Shown in pieces: positions 7,448-15,023 of a stretch of 61,428 nucleotides of DNA. A program made the position numbers and the translations under genes. The notes beneath the pieces are model-generated. The model was not told the origin of the DNA. It did not search any database and saw only the letters and a program-made list of their open reading frames with translations. The stretch covers positions 1 through 61,428 of the forward strand of contig CAIRMR010000052.1 of NCBI GenBank assembly GCA_903879715.1. Direction: 5' to 3'. Source of the DNA: an uncultured Bacteroidales bacterium (GTDB taxonomy: Bacteria; Bacteroidota; Bacteroidia; Bacteroidales; UBA4417). Every line of letters begins with the position of its first letter. Position 1 is the first letter of the stretch.

Positions 7448-8698
7448 TTAATCCTTCACACACCGGATGCTGTAACCTTGTTGCAGGCGGGCCCAGTAAC
7501 GATCCACATACGCGTAGTTATAGCCCAGGCTAAGGGCCCACGCATCACTCATCGAGGTGAACAATGTAGTCGACCAAAAGGAAGCGTAGCGGCCCAAATT
7601 TTTGTAATAACCATCGACATAGTGGTAACCTCCCGGGAGCGCCGAAAAACCCTTGGAATTGGTTGCACCTGTATTAGGGCTTGCCCAATAGACAGTATCT
7701 ACTTCTTTTAATTCGCCACCAGCAACATTTTCGCCACCCAGAAAGGTAATAAGCGCATTCCATTCGGCTTCAGAAGGCACATGCCAGCCAGCAGGAGCAA
7801 GTTTTCCGGTGTTTACAGTGAACCAGTTATAAAGTGCTCCGTAGGTGTTTTTGTTGGCTATATCGTTGTTATACCAGCCAAACCCGGGTGTGAGTAACAG
7901 GGCCCAGGCCGATGTACCTGTAACCTCAGGAATGGAAGTGCCATCGTTGTATTTGGTGGTTTTAAGGTTTTCGGCCATCCATACCTGTGTTCCAATTGCT
8001 ACTGTGGAATAGTTGTTATTATCAGCATCAGTGCATAGTACAAAATTGAAAGTTATTTTTTTGCTGCCTGAAGGTACATCGGTAACAATAGTGTTATACC
8101 GACCTGATGAACTTTTAAAAAGCAAGCGATCACCTTCTTTATAAAGCATATCAATTGTGGCTTCAACGTTTTTAAATTGGTTTTCTGTGGTTTTCTTGAT
8201 TGAAGAAACATATTCAATACTTGATTTACCTGGCTGATTATTCAGGCATATCAATTTTGTAGCATAGTGATAGTTTTCACTGGTCACTTCTAAAAAATAT
8301 ATACCTTGTTTCATGTTGGAAATACGAAAACTGTGAGTTCCGATTGAGAGCAGTTTGCTTGTCTGATAAACAGTTTTTCCAGAAAAATCAACAACTCGGA
8401 TAAGTGCATCTCCATTTGCCGGAGCAAAAAATGTCAGGAATGCCTGGCCTTCCATTGGATTTGGATATAGCTGCAAAGTCTCATTATGCTTAATCAAATT
8501 TCCGATTCCTACAAATGGAGTCAGACGTAAAATATCACCACTATTCAGGGTGACAGAATCACCACTTGTTAAGTTATAAACTTTTACAATGCTAACAACA
8601 GTGGTATCTCCTGTAGCTGCAAAACTAATCATATAGTCCTGTGCGTGAACTTGAAACATAGCTAGGAAAAGGAAAAGGATAGAGGTAGATTTCTTCAT
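7448..8698 (-). CDS. Secreted FISUMP-domain protein with internal PNP sorting-like segment
   Basis: The 416-residue protein has a Sec signal peptide (residues 1-20, ending VHAQ). At about 76-150 it carries a segment like a type IX sorting domain (LQLYPNPMEGQ, then FSGKTVY and GIYFLEVTS), here internal rather than C-terminal. Residues about 225-416 form a FISUMP domain: IGTQVWMAENLKTTKYNDGT, GALYNWFT, PAGWHVPSEAEWNAL, and the terminal GYSIRCVKD. It is probably exported and displayed at the surface; the ligand is unknown. It sits between prophage fragments as likely cargo. The FISUMP call is strong; use of the internal segment for sorting is doubtful because such signals normally end the protein. 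Confidence 0.85.
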   Translation of the reverse strand: MKKSTSILFLFLAMFQVHAQDYMISFAATGDTTVVSIVKVYNLTSGDSVTLNSGDILRLTPFVGIGNLIKHNETLQLYPNPMEGQAFLTFFAPANGDALIRVVDFSGKTVYQTSKLLSIGTHSFRISNMKQGIYFLEVTSENYHYATKLICLNNQPGKSSIEYVSSIKKTTENQFKNVEATIDMLYKEGDRLLFKSSSGRYNTIVTDVPSGSKKITFNFVLCTDADNNNYSTVAIGTQVWMAENLKTTKYNDGTSIPEVTGTSAWALLLTPGFGWYNNDIANKNTYGALYNWFTVNTGKLAPAGWHVPSEAEWNALITFLGGENVAGGELKEVDTVYWASPNTGATNSKGFSALPGGYHYVDGYYKNLGRYASFWSTTLFTSMSDAWALSLGYNYAYVDRYWARLQQGYSIRCVKD

Positions 8699-8852
8699 AG
8701 CTTTAGATTTTGACGTTTATTTGGATATTTATTTATAATGAACGAAAAAAAGTAAACCAGGCTGATATATATATCATATGTAAATATACAAAGAAATGCA
8801 CAAATCGGTTCGATATAGTGGTTTTTAGTACAGAATGGGCTTATTTGATTAT

Positions 8853-8875
8853 AAAAAAGCCGGGACTGCCGGGCT
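8853..8875 (-). terminator. Rho-independent terminator of the zinc-ribbon gene
   Basis: The minus strand reads AGCCCGGCAGTCCCGGCT followed by TTTTTT, a GC-rich stem with a U-tract, 18 bp after the zinc-ribbon stop. Confidence 0.8.
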
Positions 8876-8892
8876 GAAAAGGGATGATTTAT

Positions 8893-9114
8893 TTAGCATG
8901 CATAAGGATTTCCAATGCCCAGATAAACAGCTTCATCAGCTACAGCAGAGAGGAACTGCCGATATTTAGATTCTCCACAGGATAGGCAATAGAGTTTGCC
9001 ATCAGAAGGCCAGTAATATGCTGCTGAGCCTTTTTTGAGGGTGGTACCACATTTTGCACATTTGCCGGTATACCTAACGGTAAGAGGGCGGGGATCGTTG
9101 AAGTACTTTTTCAT
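8893..9114 (-). CDS. Small zinc-ribbon phage protein
   Basis: A 73-residue protein with CAKC near residue 19 and CLSC near residue 44, a two-knuckle zinc ribbon. Between them lies LKKGSAAYYWPSDGKLY, a common layout in phage and mobile-element proteins. The start MKKYFNDPRPLTV is missing from the damaged copy at 7055-7234. A terminator follows and the neighbour upstream is another phage protein, so the two may share a transcript. The role is unknown; DNA or protein binding is the general expectation for such ribbons. Confidence 0.75.
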   Translation of the reverse strand: MKKYFNDPRPLTVRYTGKCAKCGTTLKKGSAAYYWPSDGKLYCLSCGESKYRQFLSAVADEAVYLGIGNPYAC

Positions 9115-9151
9115 TTTGTTGGGATTTAAGGTTTAAAAAACTCACCCCCTT

Positions 9152-9178
9152 CCCCTCTCTTTGAAGAAAAGAGAGGGG
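9152..9178. repeat. CCCCTCTCTTT hairpin, copy 3
   Basis: The stem CCCCTCTCTT / AAGAGAGGGG with a GAA-type loop lies between two phage genes and is nearly identical to 1306-1332, including the preceding CTCACCCC. Confidence 0.65.
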
Positions 9179-9190
9179 GGGCGAGTTAGA

Positions 9191-9622
9191 TTATCTATAA
9201 AATGATGGAAGGGTTCGGTAATTGGCGAAAATTGCTTTTTTAGCTTCGGAAATTAGCAGGAGATTGCGGTGGAACTGCTTCTCCTGTTTATCCAGGATTT
9301 TGAGTGCCTCAATTGTTTTTTGGAAGGTGCCCGGATAAGCCTGGGCTTTTTCGGATGCCTGGTTGATTGCCTGGCTTAATTCATGAAGGCGGATAAATGG
9401 GATTACAGAACCAATCAAATGTTGGTGAAAGGACCTGGATTGCCATAGGCCAAAACAGATCCAGTAGTAATGATCTTTTTCGTTTTGATCCGTGGCGTTG
9501 TAGGTGAAGCAATTGGGGTAGGGATGCTCCATTGGTTTGCCGCTGTTCATTCCTTTATTGAGGATGAAAAAGGCGAAGGGGCTTCGCTTTTGATCGGGGC
9601 TGTAAGTGGTGATTTTCTGCAT
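9191..9622 (-). CDS. DUF6943-like phage-associated protein
   Basis: This 143-residue protein reads SPFAFFILNKGMNSGKPM, then PYPNCFTY, YYWICFGLWQSRSFH, LIGSVIPFIR and a C-terminal Gln/Lys-rich helix. From memory this pattern fits the Bacteroidota phage family DUF6943; I cannot verify the number. No enzyme motif is visible. It lies upstream of, and in the same direction as, the zinc-ribbon gene, 76 bp apart across a hairpin repeat, so it probably belongs to the early or accessory part of the prophage. Confidence 0.6.
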   Translation of the reverse strand: MQKITTYSPDQKRSPFAFFILNKGMNSGKPMEHPYPNCFTYNATDQNEKDHYYWICFGLWQSRSFHQHLIGSVIPFIRLHELSQAINQASEKAQAYPGTFQKTIEALKILDKQEKQFHRNLLLISEAKKAIFANYRTLPSFYR

Positions 9623-9767
9623 ATTGAATTTTTTTTGGAGGTTAGTCCGATCTTTCCTTTAGCACCCCTTCCACAAATTTTTTAGGAAAAAAAGAAAAGG
9701 AAAAAAGAAAAAAAGGAAGCAATCCTTCCCTAATGGCACGCAAGGAAAATCAAGTGCGCGATACGGC

Positions 9768-9826
9768 TTTTTTTTAAATGAAATAACCTGATCGGAATGA
9801 ACCAAACAGGTTATTTGAAAAAAAAC
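9768..9826. terminator. Bidirectional terminator-like hairpin
   Basis: A perfect 10-bp stem AAATAACCTG / CAGGTTATTT (9781-9790 and 9807-9816) is flanked by a T-run on the left and an A-run on the right, so it could terminate from both sides. It lies in the gene-poor stretch 9623-10423, which otherwise holds purine-rich low-complexity DNA and a 7-bp tandem repeat. Confidence 0.65.
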
Positions 9827-10026
9827 GAACGCGGCTCAGCCTGGACTGCAGCTAGAAAAGCTGATATTAAAGGGAAAACATGTTGCTGAAGGCCAGCACT
9901 TGAATTTCCTGAGTACCATAGTATCTTCGTTTCCTTTTTTTCGTTTTCCTTCTTTTTCTAAAAAATGTCCTCTTCAGCCACTGATCTGAAATACTTGAAG
10001 GAAGGGGAATTGTGGGTTACTATTGA

Positions 10027-10140
10027 GATATAAGATATAAGATATAAGATATAAGGTATAAGATATAAGGTATAAGATATAAGGTATAAGATATAAGATA
10101 TAAGATATAAGATGTAAGATATAAGATATAAGGTATAAGG
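10027..10140. repeat. 7-bp tandem repeat, unit GATATAA, about 16 copies
   Basis: About 114 bp consist of the heptamer GATATAA with occasional GGTATAA or GATGTAA variants. On the minus strand a frame across it reads as LYLISYI repeats, but I regard this as fortuitous. Such arrays change copy number by slippage. No gene is seen in 9623-10423, so an effect on a neighbour's expression would have to reach the genes at 9622 or 11266. Confidence 0.9.
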
Positions 10141-10423
10141 TGTGTAGTTGAGAGGGGCAGCGTGGGGCAGTATAAATGAGACGGCAATACCTTTAAAAAT
10201 GAGCAATGAATTGCCGGTGAATAAATACTGCTGGGGCAGGATGTGTTGGTGTGTTGTAAGCATCTAAGAATAGTAAAAAAAAATCCTGAGTTGGGGGGCT
10301 CAGGATAAATTGAATTGGAAGAAGTTGAGGTAGACGGAAAGTAATTTATTTTTTAGAAAAGGTAACTATCCATTGTCTATTCTCGATTATAATTATACAA
10401 GTTCCTCCCATTTTTGAGGCAAT

Positions 10424-11266
10424 TTAATTAAATGAATTTTGAAAAAATTCAAGGAGCTCTTGTTGAGTAACATTCCATTTTTTTTCATCAACCTGAAAGG
10501 GTTCAAATTTAAATTTAATCATGTTTTCGTTACGTTCAAGAACTTCAACATAGGTAGTCATTGTTTGGAAATTCCACATCATTCCTGAAGCAAGGCCTTC
10601 AAATCCCCTGGATTGATCCCAAAATTGTGCAAAACGTGCACCCATCATTTTACCAGCTTGTGAAGGACTTGTGCCATTCTTTTTATAATCCTCTATAAAG
10701 CCTACAAGCAATGAGAACATTTGATTAACAGCGCCTGAAAAGCGCCAGACCGGTTCTGCTTTACCCTTTTGCCATTTTTTATCAATGTTAGCATTGAAAA
10801 CAACAGGCATGAATGCAGTGGAATAATAATTCTTAAATTGCCAGGCTTCTTTTACCATTTCTAATGTAATGATGTCGAAATTGTCAGTAACAGTTATGTC
10901 ACTTTTAATTATTGTTGAGTCGATATACTTTACAGATAACACAACAAGAGTTTTTGATAAAACATCCGTAGTATAAGAATAGGTATTGACTTTGTAACTG
11001 CCTTCATTTTTTTTAAGATAATCAATAAACTCATTCATGTTTTGAGACAAAGGTTTAGTTGAAGTCAGAGTAATGTAGTTGGCATCTTGATCTATAGATT
11101 TTAAAATTTCATCATACTTTTTATCGCCCCAATATTTAAACCAATTAGCGACAAAAGTTTCAGCAGATTTTTTCAGATTTTCATCTGAGGTAGATGCTTT
11201 TTGAGCAGTTTGCTGGCCAAAAACAATAGCCGGGAAGAAGATTAGCAAAAAGATAATTTTTTTCAT
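10424..11266 (-). CDS. Secreted protein with NTF2-like N-terminal region
   Basis: The 280-residue protein has a clear signal peptide (MKKIIFLLIFFPAIVFGQ). Residues about 30-150 (AETFVANWFKYWGDKKYDEI, then YITLTSTKPLSQNM and VTDNFDIITLEMVKEAWQFKN) have the layout of a SnoaL/NTF2-like domain. The C-terminal part contains GKMMGARFAQFWDQSRGFEG, which I do not recognise. It should be periplasmic. The gene is isolated, with about 160 bp and then repeat DNA downstream, and 1.7 kb without a convincing gene upstream. Confidence 0.6.
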   Translation of the reverse strand: MKKIIFLLIFFPAIVFGQQTAQKASTSDENLKKSAETFVANWFKYWGDKKYDEILKSIDQDANYITLTSTKPLSQNMNEFIDYLKKNEGSYKVNTYSYTTDVLSKTLVVLSVKYIDSTIIKSDITVTDNFDIITLEMVKEAWQFKNYYSTAFMPVVFNANIDKKWQKGKAEPVWRFSGAVNQMFSLLVGFIEDYKKNGTSPSQAGKMMGARFAQFWDQSRGFEGLASGMMWNFQTMTTYVEVLERNENMIKFKFEPFQVDEKKWNVTQQELLEFFQNSFN

Positions 11267-11549
11267 TTTGATCTGGGTTTTAAAGTTAATAATTCAAGTG
11301 AAAAAGTTGTGAAGATGATATTACGCGAAAGTATAGGATAGATTTATTGAGTCTTTTATCCGAATGGAGAGAAGGAGCGATAAAAGAAATTATTAAGGAC
11401 CTTAAATATACGAATAAATCAGATGTGTGGTGCATGATGGCTTAGAATTTTTACCGTACGCCTGTGGCTGGCGCTTATGCTTGACCGGAGGGAGGTGCGC
11501 ATACGAATACCGATTGTACTTGTTTGCTGAATTACTGCAACTACACGTC

Positions 11550-12200
11550 AACCGGGAAGTGGGGAGGTTTTAGCAGCTTGCCTGGATGGACAGACGGGTT
11601 ACGTTGAGGAGGGTTTTCGTGCTTGACGGGCGCTGTGGCTTCGGCTCCGCTCAGCCACCGGAGAAGGAGGGCGTGGGAAGCGTCCGGTGAGCCGAAAAAA
11701 GGTGCGAGGGCAGTAACCTGGCTGCCATACAGGTGTGCTGCTGTGCGTTGCGAAAGGGATTGGACGATGACGACGATGGAGGACGACGCAGTGAAGGCAT
11801 CCTTGAAGGCTGGCTGGTGAAGCCGCTACTTTGCGCGGTTTCTACCAACGGCGCAAAGTAAAAGCTAAGCCGATGCTTCGACTCCGCTTAGCATAAAGCG
11901 TAGGAGAGCCAGGAGGCTTTGCTTTAGGCGTGTACTTTGCGGACACCGTGGCTTCGACAAGCTCAGCCACCGGCGGAGGCGTGTGCCGGGAGGTGTCCGG
12001 GAAGTACGAACCTGCCAGACTGAAAGGTGACGAAACAAGGAGGACGTAAGAGGAGGAAGAGGACAATTGCTTGCAGCAACATGGCAAGTGTGTTGGGTTC
12101 TCAGATTGCTGCTCGTCACTTGTAGAACTGACTTGTAAACAAAAAGCTCACCGGCTTGTATTGCTTGTCCAACCGGAAAGTGAGGTAGGTTTTAGCAGCT
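11550..12200. repeat. Imperfect 29-30 bp direct repeat, 621 bp apart
   Basis: AACCGGGAAGTGGGGAGG at 11550 and AACCGGAAAGTGAGGTAGG at 12171 both continue into TTTTAGCAGCT. Each copy is preceded by a TTGTAYTTG or TTGTATTGC stretch. The pair bounds most of the GC-rich noncoding region, as boundary repeats of an insert or repeated unit would. Confidence 0.7.
11635..11970. repeat. Three REP-like hairpins
   Basis: Hairpins at 11635-11658 (GTGGCT / AGCCAC), 11873-11894 (ATGCT / AGCAT) and 11948-11970 (GTGGCT / AGCCAC) share an inner TTCGRCTCCGCT or TTCGACAAGCT core. The outer stem differs in the middle copy but still pairs, so structure is kept while sequence changes. A related core, CTTCGGCTACGCTCAG, occurs inside the protease gene near 2942, and CTTCGGTGAACTCGCTACG forms the insertion in the terminase fragment near 7325. 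Confidence 0.7.
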
Positions 12201-12566
12201 GATGGTTAAGCGTAACGTACTAAACATAAATTGGCTTGTTGACTAATGCTACCACAGGCATTAACCATTTGCTGCTGTGCGGCGGTGAAAGGCATGAGCT
12301 TACGAGGGACGAGTAAGTGAATGGCTTGCAACCGCATAGGAAGTGCGAGGAGTGGGGAGGACAGGGAGGTGCAGGCAGTGGCTACTTTGCATAATAGGCT
12401 TATGGGCGCAAAACATGTCAACACAAATTACCACTAATGGGTAGCTATGTACAGTTTTCTACCAAATTGTATATAGCGTCGATTAGTGGTAGTACCTCAA
12501 ACTACTCGTGAACAAGCGACCATAAGAGCATGTTATGTAAAGTACGCGAACCGGTGGATGACAGTA

Positions 12567-12627
12567 GCAATTTTTTGGCGCGGCACGCTGTATTTGCTTT
12601 TCTGCAAATACCGTGACAAAAAATTGC
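12567..12627. repeat. 61-bp nested hairpin with GTATTTGC core
   Basis: A perfect outer stem GCAATTTTTT / AAAAAATTGC encloses CACG / CGTG and a perfect inner stem GTATTTGC / GCAAATAC with loop TTTTCT. A relative of the inner hairpin, GGTGTATTTG / CAAATACACC, occurs at 23820-23849. Confidence 0.75.
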
Positions 12628-12750
12628 GACCTGGCAGCCATCCGGCACTGCCTGGGTGGGTTGGAGAGAGGGAAAAATCTGAGCGAAGTATAATTCTGAA
12701 TTATAAGTCTAATTGGGATGATTGAGAAAATGTAGATATTGATGAAGGAA

Positions 12751-12813
12751 GTGTCAAGGTTGGAACCTGAGGTGTCAAGGTTAGAAGCAGAGGTGTCAAG
12801 GTTGGAACCTAGA
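12751..12813. repeat. Three 21-bp tandem repeats
   Basis: Three head-to-tail 21-bp units begin GTGTCAAGGTTGGAACCT; the middle one reads GTTAGAAGCAG instead. They lie about 160 bp upstream of the AbiE pair in DNA with no gene. GGTTGGAACC is nearly palindromic. Confidence 0.85.
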
Positions 12814-12957
12814 ACATTTTTTTTGTTCACTATATTCTGGTTTGCAAAATGCTTATTTTTAATACTTCAAAACGTAGTTGATTTATAGAAGATTTTATGA
12901 AATTATAAAAATGCATGAAATATTCTGAAAATATCATGCAATTTGAATTTTATATTG

Positions 12958-12965
12958 TACCTTTG
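12958..12965 (+). promoter_or_regulatory. -7 element of the AbiE operon
   Basis: TACCTTTG fits TAnnTTTG and lies 8 bp before the ATG at 12974, so the transcript would have a very short leader or none. No convincing -33 TTTG is at the right distance. Confidence 0.45.
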
Positions 12966-12973
12966 TACACATT

Positions 12974-13564
12974 ATGAGAACCATATTACAATCTTTGAAA
13001 CAACACATCCAGCCGGGTGAAGTATACAGACGTTCAGATATTGAAAACTGGACAACAGCTGTAGACAGGCATTTGCACATGCTTACTGAAGATGGAACTC
13101 TTCAGAAGCTAAGCCAGGGAATCTACTATGCACCTAAGAAATCAAAATTCGGTGTTAGCCCTCCTACCGATCATAGTTTGATTGAACGTTTTCTAAAGGA
13201 TGATACTTTCCAGCTTTTTTCACCGAATGTCTATAACTCATTAGGATTGGGATTGACTCAATTATACAATACTACCTGGGTATATAACCACAAGCGCAGA
13301 GGGATATTCACCCTGAACGGAAGAAGCTTTCTTTTCAAGCTAAAGTCAGCTTTTCCTACAACCCTAAGCCGTGAATACCTGGTTGTTGACCTTCTGAATA
13401 ACCTGAGCGTACTCGCTGAGGATTCAGAAAAGGTACTGGCTAATTTCATAAGAAATATTAATCTTTTCGATGCAGAAGAATTAAAGAAAATGGCAAGTAA
13501 ATATGGAACCGGAAGTGTAAGAAAGTTGCTTTTTTCAACACTAAAAAAAATACAATATGCCTGA
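12974..13564 (+). CDS. abiEi: AbiEi-family antitoxin (DUF6088-like)
   Basis: This 196-residue protein has an N-terminal winged-helix region (SLKQHIQPGEVYRRSDIENW, then LTEDGTLQKLSQGIYYAPKK, residues about 6-56), which in the family binds the operon promoter, and a C-terminal domain ending in FSTLKKIQYA. It precedes and overlaps by 8 bp (ATGCCTGA) a nucleotidyltransferase-type toxin gene, the standard AbiE order. In known type IV systems the antitoxin does not bind the toxin but represses the operon and counters toxin action. The short leader and -7 element next to the start would suit autoregulation. The length is typical of the Bacteroidota version. Confidence 0.88.
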   Translation: MRTILQSLKQHIQPGEVYRRSDIENWTTAVDRHLHMLTEDGTLQKLSQGIYYAPKKSKFGVSPPTDHSLIERFLKDDTFQLFSPNVYNSLGLGLTQLYNTTWVYNHKRRGIFTLNGRSFLFKLKSAFPTTLSREYLVVDLLNNLSVLAEDSEKVLANFIRNINLFDAEELKKMASKYGTGSVRKLLFSTLKKIQYA

Positions 13565-14504
13565 TTTCATACACAACGATCCGGAATTTAAAGAATTATT
13601 GGCGATAGTGTCGGAAAAAGAGCGAATTGTTCCAACCCTGGTTGAGAAGGATTACTGGATTATGCATACGCTTTATGGATTGAAACAACAAGGCATAGAG
13701 TTTGAGCTAAAAGGCGGTACTTCCCTTTCAAAAGGATTTGGATTGATTCATCGGTTTTCGGAGGATATAGATATACATATCAAAACGAACTTTGGATTAC
13801 ATACAGAAGGAAAAGATGATAAATCTGAGGTCAGAGAAGGAAGAAAGGCTTTTTATGACTTGTTTTCAAAGAAAATTCTTATAGATGGTATAATTCAAGT
13901 TGAGCGCGATACGGCTTTTGATGATACCGAAAAATACCGCAGCGGAGGAATTCGTTTATATTACACCTCTTATACTGATGCGATACATGGATTGAAAGAC
14001 GGAATATTGTTAGAAGCCGGATTTGATACTGTCGCACCCAACCGGCCCGTTACTATTTCATCCTGGGTAATGAATTATGTGAAATCCCTGGATGCAGTGT
14101 TTGAATATATAGACAATACTGCACTGGATGTGTTATGCTATTTTCCAGGATATACTTTGGTGGAAAAAATTCAAACCATAGTAAACAAATACAGGAAAGA
14201 AACACAAGGCGGGCAAGCAGTGAATTTTATGCGCCAATATTACGATGTATATTGCCTGTTGAAAAATCCTGAAGTTCAGGAGTTTATAGGAACACCAGAA
14301 TACCTTATACATAAAGCAGCCCGGTTTCGCGGGGCGGACAAAGAAATACAATTGCCTGAGCATCCTGCATTGTTACTGAACGATCAAAATATCCGGCAAA
14401 AATTTGAAGAACGTTACCAAACTTCAGCTGCGCTTTACTATAGGGAGCAACCAAGTTTTGATGAAATTATTAGCTATATCCAAGAATATATTCCAAAACT
14501 ATGA
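13557..14504 (+). CDS. abiEii: AbiEii/AbiGii-family nucleotidyltransferase toxin
   Basis: The 315-residue toxin has the diagnostic nucleotidyltransferase motifs: ELKGGTSLSKGFGLIHRFSE (about 50-69) followed by DIDIHI (70-75), and an upstream VEKDYWIMHTL segment (29-39). The middle contains TLVEKIQTIVNKYR and MRQYYDVYCLL, typical of the family. Related toxins transfer nucleotides to tRNA or other targets and halt growth, giving phage abortive infection. The start overlaps the antitoxin stop, so translation is probably coupled. All motifs look intact. Confidence 0.92.
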   Translation: MPDFIHNDPEFKELLAIVSEKERIVPTLVEKDYWIMHTLYGLKQQGIEFELKGGTSLSKGFGLIHRFSEDIDIHIKTNFGLHTEGKDDKSEVREGRKAFYDLFSKKILIDGIIQVERDTAFDDTEKYRSGGIRLYYTSYTDAIHGLKDGILLEAGFDTVAPNRPVTISSWVMNYVKSLDAVFEYIDNTALDVLCYFPGYTLVEKIQTIVNKYRKETQGGQAVNFMRQYYDVYCLLKNPEVQEFIGTPEYLIHKAARFRGADKEIQLPEHPALLLNDQNIRQKFEERYQTSAALYYREQPSFDEIISYIQEYIPKL

Positions 14505-14584
14505 TTTGATCTGTTTGATACAGAAAGTAAGCTGAACAAGGTTTTTATAAAAAATATCAAAGTATATGTTCATTAAAATGCAAC

Positions 14585-14601
14585 GTTCATTTTAAATGAA
14601 C
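14585..14601. repeat. 17-bp palindrome in the abiEii-hipB gap
   Basis: GTTCATTTTAAATGAAC has perfect 8-bp arms around a central T, with a related TGTTCATTAAAATG just before it. It lies between two convergent genes. It may be an operator or a weak transcript end; no T-run is present. Confidence 0.5.
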
Positions 14602-14666
14602 ACGTATTTCTACTGAACAAATTTCATTCTACATGATTTTATCCTAAGTGTTTACCTATTCTAATT

Positions 14667-14888
14667 TTACCTTAAATCTTCAATCTGTATATTTCGGACT
14701 GAAGGTATTGCACCTAGTTCATACCCAAATAATTTCAAAACCAGGTTGACTTTATCCAAACGCAGAGTCGCTTTACCCTGTTCTAGTTCGCGGACAAAGC
14801 GCGGGCCAACACCTGCTTTTTGTGCAAGTTCAGGCTGGGTGAGGCGAACAAGTTTTCTTTTTTCTTTTACAAATTCATGTATTGTCAT
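14667..14888 (-). CDS. HipB-like XRE-family regulator without HipA
   Basis: The 73-residue protein is a single Cro/C1-type HTH domain: KEKRKLVRLTQPELAQKAGV then GPRFVRELEQGKATLRLDKV, followed by LVLKLFGYELG. This matches the HipB/y4mF antitoxin group. In HipBA systems a HipA kinase gene follows; here the minus-strand DNA downstream runs into the convergent AbiE toxin, so the partner is lost or was never acquired. Two similar inverted-repeat operators lie just upstream of the start, consistent with self-repression. It may also regulate the divergent gene at 15024. Confidence 0.8.
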   Translation of the reverse strand: MTIHEFVKEKRKLVRLTQPELAQKAGVGPRFVRELEQGKATLRLDKVNLVLKLFGYELGAIPSVRNIQIEDLR

Positions 14889-14894
14889 ATTTTA

Positions 14895-14947
14895 TACCCT
14901 TTCGGGTACAATTAATAAAATTATAGAATAATACATCCTTACGGGTA
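14895..14947. promoter_or_regulatory. Two HipB-type operators
   Basis: TACCCTTTCGGGTA (14895-14908) and CATCCTTACGGGTA (14934-14947) are inverted repeats with centres 39 bp apart, in the divergent gap before the HipB-like gene. Known HipB operators are short inverted repeats of TATCC / GGATA type, so spacing and position fit autoregulation. Confidence 0.65.
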
Positions 14948-14949
14948 TA

Positions 14950-14989
14950 AATATTTGACATAGATAAGGGATAATGTGTGTCAAATATT
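14950..14989. repeat. Perfect 11-bp inverted repeat
   Basis: AATATTTGACA (14950-14960) and TGTCAAATATT (14979-14989) are perfect inverted copies separated by 18 bp. They lie between the HipB operators and the start of the divergent gene at 15024, where an operator would be expected. Confidence 0.65.
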
Positions 14990-15023
14990 GTTAGTACTTT
15001 TAATAATCAAATCAATTTGACCT

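Larger units (their letters stand above)
11430..12700. other. GC-rich noncoding stretch with many hairpins and repeats
   Basis: No credible gene is found between 11267 and 12973. From about 11430 to 12700 the DNA is visibly richer in G and C than its surroundings and carries an imperfect 29-bp direct repeat (11550-11578 and 12171-12200), a perfect 10-bp hairpin TACTTTGCGC / GCGCAAAGTA (11827-11860), three REP-like hairpins and a 61-bp nested hairpin. The frames across it have biased composition and no family resemblance. It could be a structured RNA, a gene-cassette-like insert or decayed mobile DNA. Confidence 0.6.

Noticed and set aside
10027-10140. CRISPR-like reading of the repeat arrays here and at 61252-61428
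   Set aside because: Units are contiguous (7 bp or 77 bp period) with no unique spacers, and no cas gene is present; the DUF2779 protein is only Cas4-like in fold.
9958-10263. A 101-residue minus-strand frame with LYLISYI repeats
   Set aside because: Most of it is produced by the 7-bp tandem repeat; no family resemblance or start signal supports a gene.
11623-12119. Several overlapping frames in the GC-rich noncoding stretch
   Set aside because: They are Ser/Pro/Arg- or Ala/Arg-rich, overlap on both strands, and cross REP-like hairpins, as expected for chance frames in GC-rich DNA.
12483-12830. A 115-residue minus-strand frame with SNLDTS repeats
   Set aside because: It is made from the 21-bp tandem repeats and the large hairpin; composition is not coding-like.
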